Below are positions 6,034 through 8,090 of a stretch of DNA of 8,090 nucleotides, one piece after another. Source of the stretch: Rhizobacter sp. Lineage in GTDB: Bacteria; Pseudomonadota; Gammaproteobacteria; Burkholderiales; Burkholderiaceae_C. A program made the position numbers and the translations under genes. The notes beneath the pieces were generated by a model, which saw nothing but the letters and a program-made list of their open reading frames with translations, was not told the origin of the DNA and searched no databases. Location: contig JANYFX010000573.1 in the NCBI GenBank assembly GCA_025359585.1, positions 1 to 8,090 on the forward strand, written 5' to 3'. How positions within the stretch are numbered: the stretch's first letter is position 1; each line of letters starts with the position of its first letter.

Positions 6034-7241
6034 TGCTCAACCCTCTGCTGCGCCTTCGCGGCCTTTCCGTCTTGCTGAGTGCGCTGGCCGCTGTCTTGGT
6101 TGCCGGTTGCGCCGCCCCGCAAGCCACCTCGTCCAACACCGAACTGCCCTTCGACGAAGCGGTCGCGCAGGCCACCGACGGCCTGGTGTCGCAAACTCAG
6201 AAGCTGCCGGCCTTCCTCGCCAAGGTCGAAGCCAAGATCTCCAAACGCGGTGTCGTGCTCGACCCGATGCTCGACGCCAGCAGCGGCCAGCAGACCAACG
6301 CCACGCAGTTGCTCGAACGCCGCGTCACCGAGCGCATGGGCTCGAAGTTCGACTCGATCGAGATCCTGCCGTTCCAGAGCGCCAACCTCGGCAAGGCCCA
6401 ATACCTGCTGACTGGCACGATGACGCGTGTGCAGGCCGGCAAGAGCAAGGGACCGCTGCAGATCAACCTCGCGCTCACCGAACTGAAGAGTGGCAACGTG
6501 GTCGCGCAAGCGGCTGCGCTGGCACGCGACGAAGGCCTCGACCACACACCGCTGCCCTACTACCAGGACAGCCCGGTGCTCGTGAAAGACCCCGTCATCG
6601 ACGGTTATGTGAAGACCTCGGCCACGCTGCCGGGGCAGCGCGCCGACGCCTACTACATCGAGCGCATCGCGGTGGCGACCGTCATCAACGAAGCGAACTC
6701 GCTCTACAACGCCGAGAAGTATCAGGACGCGCTGGCGCAGTACCGCGCTGCCGGCGGCGCGCCGGGCGGCGAGCAGCTGCGGGTGCTCAACGGCATCTAC
6801 CTCGCCAACACCAAGCTCGGCCGCACGGCCGAGGCCGAGCTCGCGTTCGGCAAGGTCGTGGCGTACGGCATCAGCTACAACCAGCTCGGCGTGAAGTTCC
6901 TGTTCAACCCGGGCAGCACGGTGTTCTGGTCCGACCCGAAGGTCAGCGGCGCGTACGCGATGTGGCTGCGCCAGATCGCCAAGGAAGGCACGGCCGCGAA
7001 AGCCTGCATGAACATCGTCGGCCACACCAGCCGCACCGGCTCGGAGCAGACCAACGAAGCGCTCTCGCTGCAGCGCGCCACCTACATTCGCCAGCGCCTG
7101 ACCGCCGAAGCCGCGCCGCTCGGCGCACGCGCCAAGCCGGCCGGCATGGGCTTTCGCGAGAACATTGTCGGCAGCGGCACAGACAACTCGGTCGACGCGC
7201 TCGACCGCCGGGTCGAGTTCAAGATCGTGCCTTGCGGCTGA
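6030..7241 (+). CDS. Outer-membrane lipoprotein with FlgO/LpoB-like region, TPR-like segment and C-terminal OmpA-like domain
   Basis: The 403-aa product has a lipoprotein signal peptide: basic RLR, hydrophobic core and lipobox LVAGC, with lipidated C27 followed by AAP. A middle domain (about 40-165: SKRGVVLDPMLDASSGQQTNATQLLERRV, then YLLTGTMTRV and a strand-rich run) resembles FlgO/LpoB-type lipoproteins; this is a loose similarity. INEANSLYNAEKYQDALAQY (219-238) and the next helices look like TPR units. The C-terminal OmpA-like peptidoglycan-binding domain (about 286-401) has VGHTSRTGSEQTNEALSLQRA (330-350) and DALDRRVEFKI (389-399). The GHTD aspartate is Ser (S334), while the paired arginine (R349) is kept. 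C326 and C402 flank this domain. ATG 6030 was chosen from ribosome-site spacing and makes a 4-nt overlap with the kinase stop; ATGs at 6024 and 6033 are alternatives. It probably links outer membrane and cell wall and serves the kinase. Confidence 0.88.
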   Translation: MMLNPLLRLRGLSVLLSALAAVLVAGCAAPQATSSNTELPFDEAVAQATDGLVSQTQKLPAFLAKVEAKISKRGVVLDPMLDASSGQQTNATQLLERRVTERMGSKFDSIEILPFQSANLGKAQYLLTGTMTRVQAGKSKGPLQINLALTELKSGNVVAQAAALARDEGLDHTPLPYYQDSPVLVKDPVIDGYVKTSATLPGQRADAYYIERIAVATVINEANSLYNAEKYQDALAQYRAAGGAPGGEQLRVLNGIYLANTKLGRTAEAELAFGKVVAYGISYNQLGVKFLFNPGSTVFWSDPKVSGAYAMWLRQIAKEGTAAKACMNIVGHTSRTGSEQTNEALSLQRATYIRQRLTAEAAPLGARAKPAGMGFRENIVGSGTDNSVDALDRRVEFKIVPCG

Positions 7242-7261
7242 ACGTTTCCTGACCCGATCCC

Positions 7262-7291
7262 GGCCCGCCTTCGACGCGGGCCTTCTACTTT
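7262..7291 (+). terminator. Rho-independent-type terminator after the lipoprotein gene
   Basis: GGCCCGC (7262-7268) and GCGGGCC (7276-7282) form a perfect 7-bp GC stem with a 7-nt loop containing TTCG. A pyrimidine-rich tail, TTCTACTTT, follows. It lies 20 nt after the lipoprotein stop and before the tetR promoter region, a natural end for the radA-to-lipoprotein transcript. The U-tract is interrupted, so termination may be partial. Confidence 0.7.
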
Positions 7292-7336
7292 CTGCGGATG
7301 GACCGGCCCGCGCGAACCCATCAGGGTTTGCACGTG

Positions 7337-7355
7337 TGTACAACATTATTGTACA
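7337..7355. promoter_or_regulatory. Perfect inverted repeat, probable TetR-family operator
   Basis: TGTACAA (7337-7343), a 5-nt CATTA centre and TTGTACA (7349-7355) form a perfect 19-bp palindrome. It is strikingly AT-rich compared with its surroundings and sits just before a TetR-family gene. TetR dimers typically bind such sites and repress their own gene. CATTAT in the centre (4 of 6 bases of a -10 box) could place the promoter under the operator. The palindrome ends 1 nt before the first possible start codon (7357), so either the mRNA is leaderless or the true start is ATG 7372. Confidence 0.75.
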
Positions 7356-7356
7356 G

Positions 7357-8088
7357 ATGTTCAATGTCGGCATGTGCTCCACCGCCATCGCCGCCAAACC
7401 CCCGCGCAGCCGCCGCGTGGCCGAGCCGCGGGCCGACCGAAAGCAGGCGATTCTTCTGGCCGCCGAAAAGCTCTTTGCGCAGCGCGGCTACCACGCCGTC
7501 ACGATCCGCCAGATCGCCGATGAAGCCGGCGTGCCGCTGGCGCTGGTGGGCTACTACTACGGCCAGAAGCACGAGCTGTTTCACGCCATCTTCACGCACT
7601 GGAACCGCACGATCGAAGAGCGCCTGGAAGGGCTGCGGCATGTCGCCGCCGACGCGTCCGACGAAGACGCGCTGCGGCTCATCATCGAAGCCTTCACCGG
7701 CCCGGTATTGCGCCTGCGCTCCAGCAGCGAAGGCGAGTACTACGCACTGCTGGTGGCACGCGAGCTGTACCACGCGCTCGAAGAAACCGACCGTGTGCTG
7801 CGCGCCTACTTCGACCCGATGGCACATGCCTTCATCGACGCACTGCATCAGCGCCTGCCACACGCCAGCCGTGCGCAGGTAGCGTGGTGTTACCAGTTTT
7901 CGCTCGGCGCCTTGCTGCACCACCTGAGCGACGAGCGCATCGTGCGTTTGTCGAAAAGCCAGTGCGACCCGCGCGACCCCGTCGGCGGGCAGATGCTGGT
8001 GAGCTTCATCGTCGGCGGCATTCGCGCCGCGCTGCCCGTCCCCGTCCCCGTCCCCGCACCCAAAACCAGAAGGAGACAAGCCCCATGA
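7357..8088 (+). CDS. TetR/AcrR family transcriptional regulator
   Basis: The 243-aa product has an N-terminal TetR DNA-binding domain: RKQAILLAAEKLFAQRGYHAVTIRQIADEAGVPLALVGYYYGQKHELFHAIF (about residues 28-79), with the helix-turn-helix around TIRQIADEAGVPLALVGYYY. A helical ligand/dimer domain (about 80-225) follows, with GEYYALLVARELYHALEE, then a Pro-Val tail (227-235) and RRR near the end. Such proteins repress promoters and release DNA upon binding a small molecule; the ligand here is unknown. Two starts are possible, ATG 7357 and ATG 7372, neither with a clear ribosome site. The longer one is given, but the shorter (238 aa) would leave room between operator and start. The stop overlaps the next gene's ATG by 4 nt (ATGA), so the regulator and the downstream gene are probably one operon, and that gene a likely target of regulation. 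Confidence 0.92.
   Translation: MFNVGMCSTAIAAKPPRSRRVAEPRADRKQAILLAAEKLFAQRGYHAVTIRQIADEAGVPLALVGYYYGQKHELFHAIFTHWNRTIEERLEGLRHVAADASDEDALRLIIEAFTGPVLRLRSSSEGEYYALLVARELYHALEETDRVLRAYFDPMAHAFIDALHQRLPHASRAQVAWCYQFSLGALLHHLSDERIVRLSKSQCDPRDPVGGQMLVSFIVGGIRAALPVPVPVPAPKTRRRQAP
8035..8056 (+). repeat. Tandem hexamer CCCGTC, three full copies plus a partial fourth
   Basis: CCCGTC occurs at 8035-8040, 8041-8046 and 8047-8052, followed by CCCG. It encodes the Pro-Val run in the regulator's C-terminal tail. Copy-number slippage would add or remove Pro-Val pairs without breaking the frame, so it is probably a harmless microsatellite. Confidence 0.7.
8068..8075 (+). promoter_or_regulatory. Strong ribosome binding site for the truncated downstream gene
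   Basis: AGAAGGAG, 9 nt before ATG 8085, is the best Shine-Dalgarno match noticed in the window. It lies inside the last codons of the regulator gene, so the downstream gene is set up for higher translation than the regulator, which lacks a visible site. Confidence 0.75.
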
Positions 8089-8090
8089 AA
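8085..8090 (+). CDS. Start of a downstream gene, truncated by the window edge
   Basis: Only ATG AAA (Met-Lys) is visible. The start is supported by the well-placed AGAAGGAG and by the 4-nt overlap with the regulator's TGA. The Met-Lys beginning would suit a signal-peptide protein such as an efflux adaptor, but two residues prove nothing. The product is unknown. Confidence 0.6.

Noticed and set aside
5568..7397. 609-aa minus-strand open frame opposite the lipoprotein
   Set aside because: Shadow of the plus-strand gene; its Gly/Ala-rich end is simply the complement of the kinase tail, and it crosses the terminator and tetR promoter region.
1..8090. CRISPR array, tRNA, rRNA, insertion sequence or prophage
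   Set aside because: No regularly spaced repeats, no tRNA-like clover pattern noticed, no transposase-like protein; coding is continuous and uniform in style.

Overview
The window is very GC-rich and densely coded, with almost every gap under 65 bp. Its proteins (an ArfB-like rescue factor, RadA, a MaoC hydratase, and a transmembrane Ser/Thr kinase beside an OmpA-type lipoprotein) look like those of a betaproteobacterium. My best guess is the Burkholderiales (Comamonadaceae, or a Rubrivivax/Leptothrix-like lineage). This is inferred from protein style and codon bias; there is no rRNA to anchor it.

Left part (1-1138): an arfB homologue on the plus strand faces a LysE/RhtB-type exporter on the minus strand, and their stop codons are 3 nt apart. 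The arfB product carries GGP where the family has the catalytic GGQ. The exporter and radA diverge from a 63-bp gap that holds a palindrome whose arms look like overlapping divergent promoters.

Middle part (1139-7291): six plus-strand genes are packed with gaps of 3, -1, -4, 7 and -4 nt. In order they are radA (recombinational repair), a 129-aa membrane protein of unknown function, an ornithine cyclodeaminase/mu-crystallin family reductase, a MaoC-type hydratase, a membrane-anchored Ser/Thr kinase with a Pro/Ala-rich outer tail, and a lipoprotein with a C-terminal OmpA-like domain. A hairpin at 7262-7291 is the likely end of this transcript. The last two genes are translationally coupled and could form an envelope-sensing pair. 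The middle genes are metabolic and have no obvious link to DNA repair.

Right part (7292-8090): a TetR-family regulator is preceded by a perfect 19-bp inverted repeat, probably its own operator, that ends 1 nt before the first possible start codon. Its stop overlaps the start of another gene that has a strong ribosome binding site and is cut off by the window edge.

No tRNA, rRNA, CRISPR array, insertion sequence or phage feature was seen. The points most worth a second look are the GGP variant of ArfB, the kinase/OmpA pair with its cysteine pairs and altered OmpA ligand residue, and the two palindromes.
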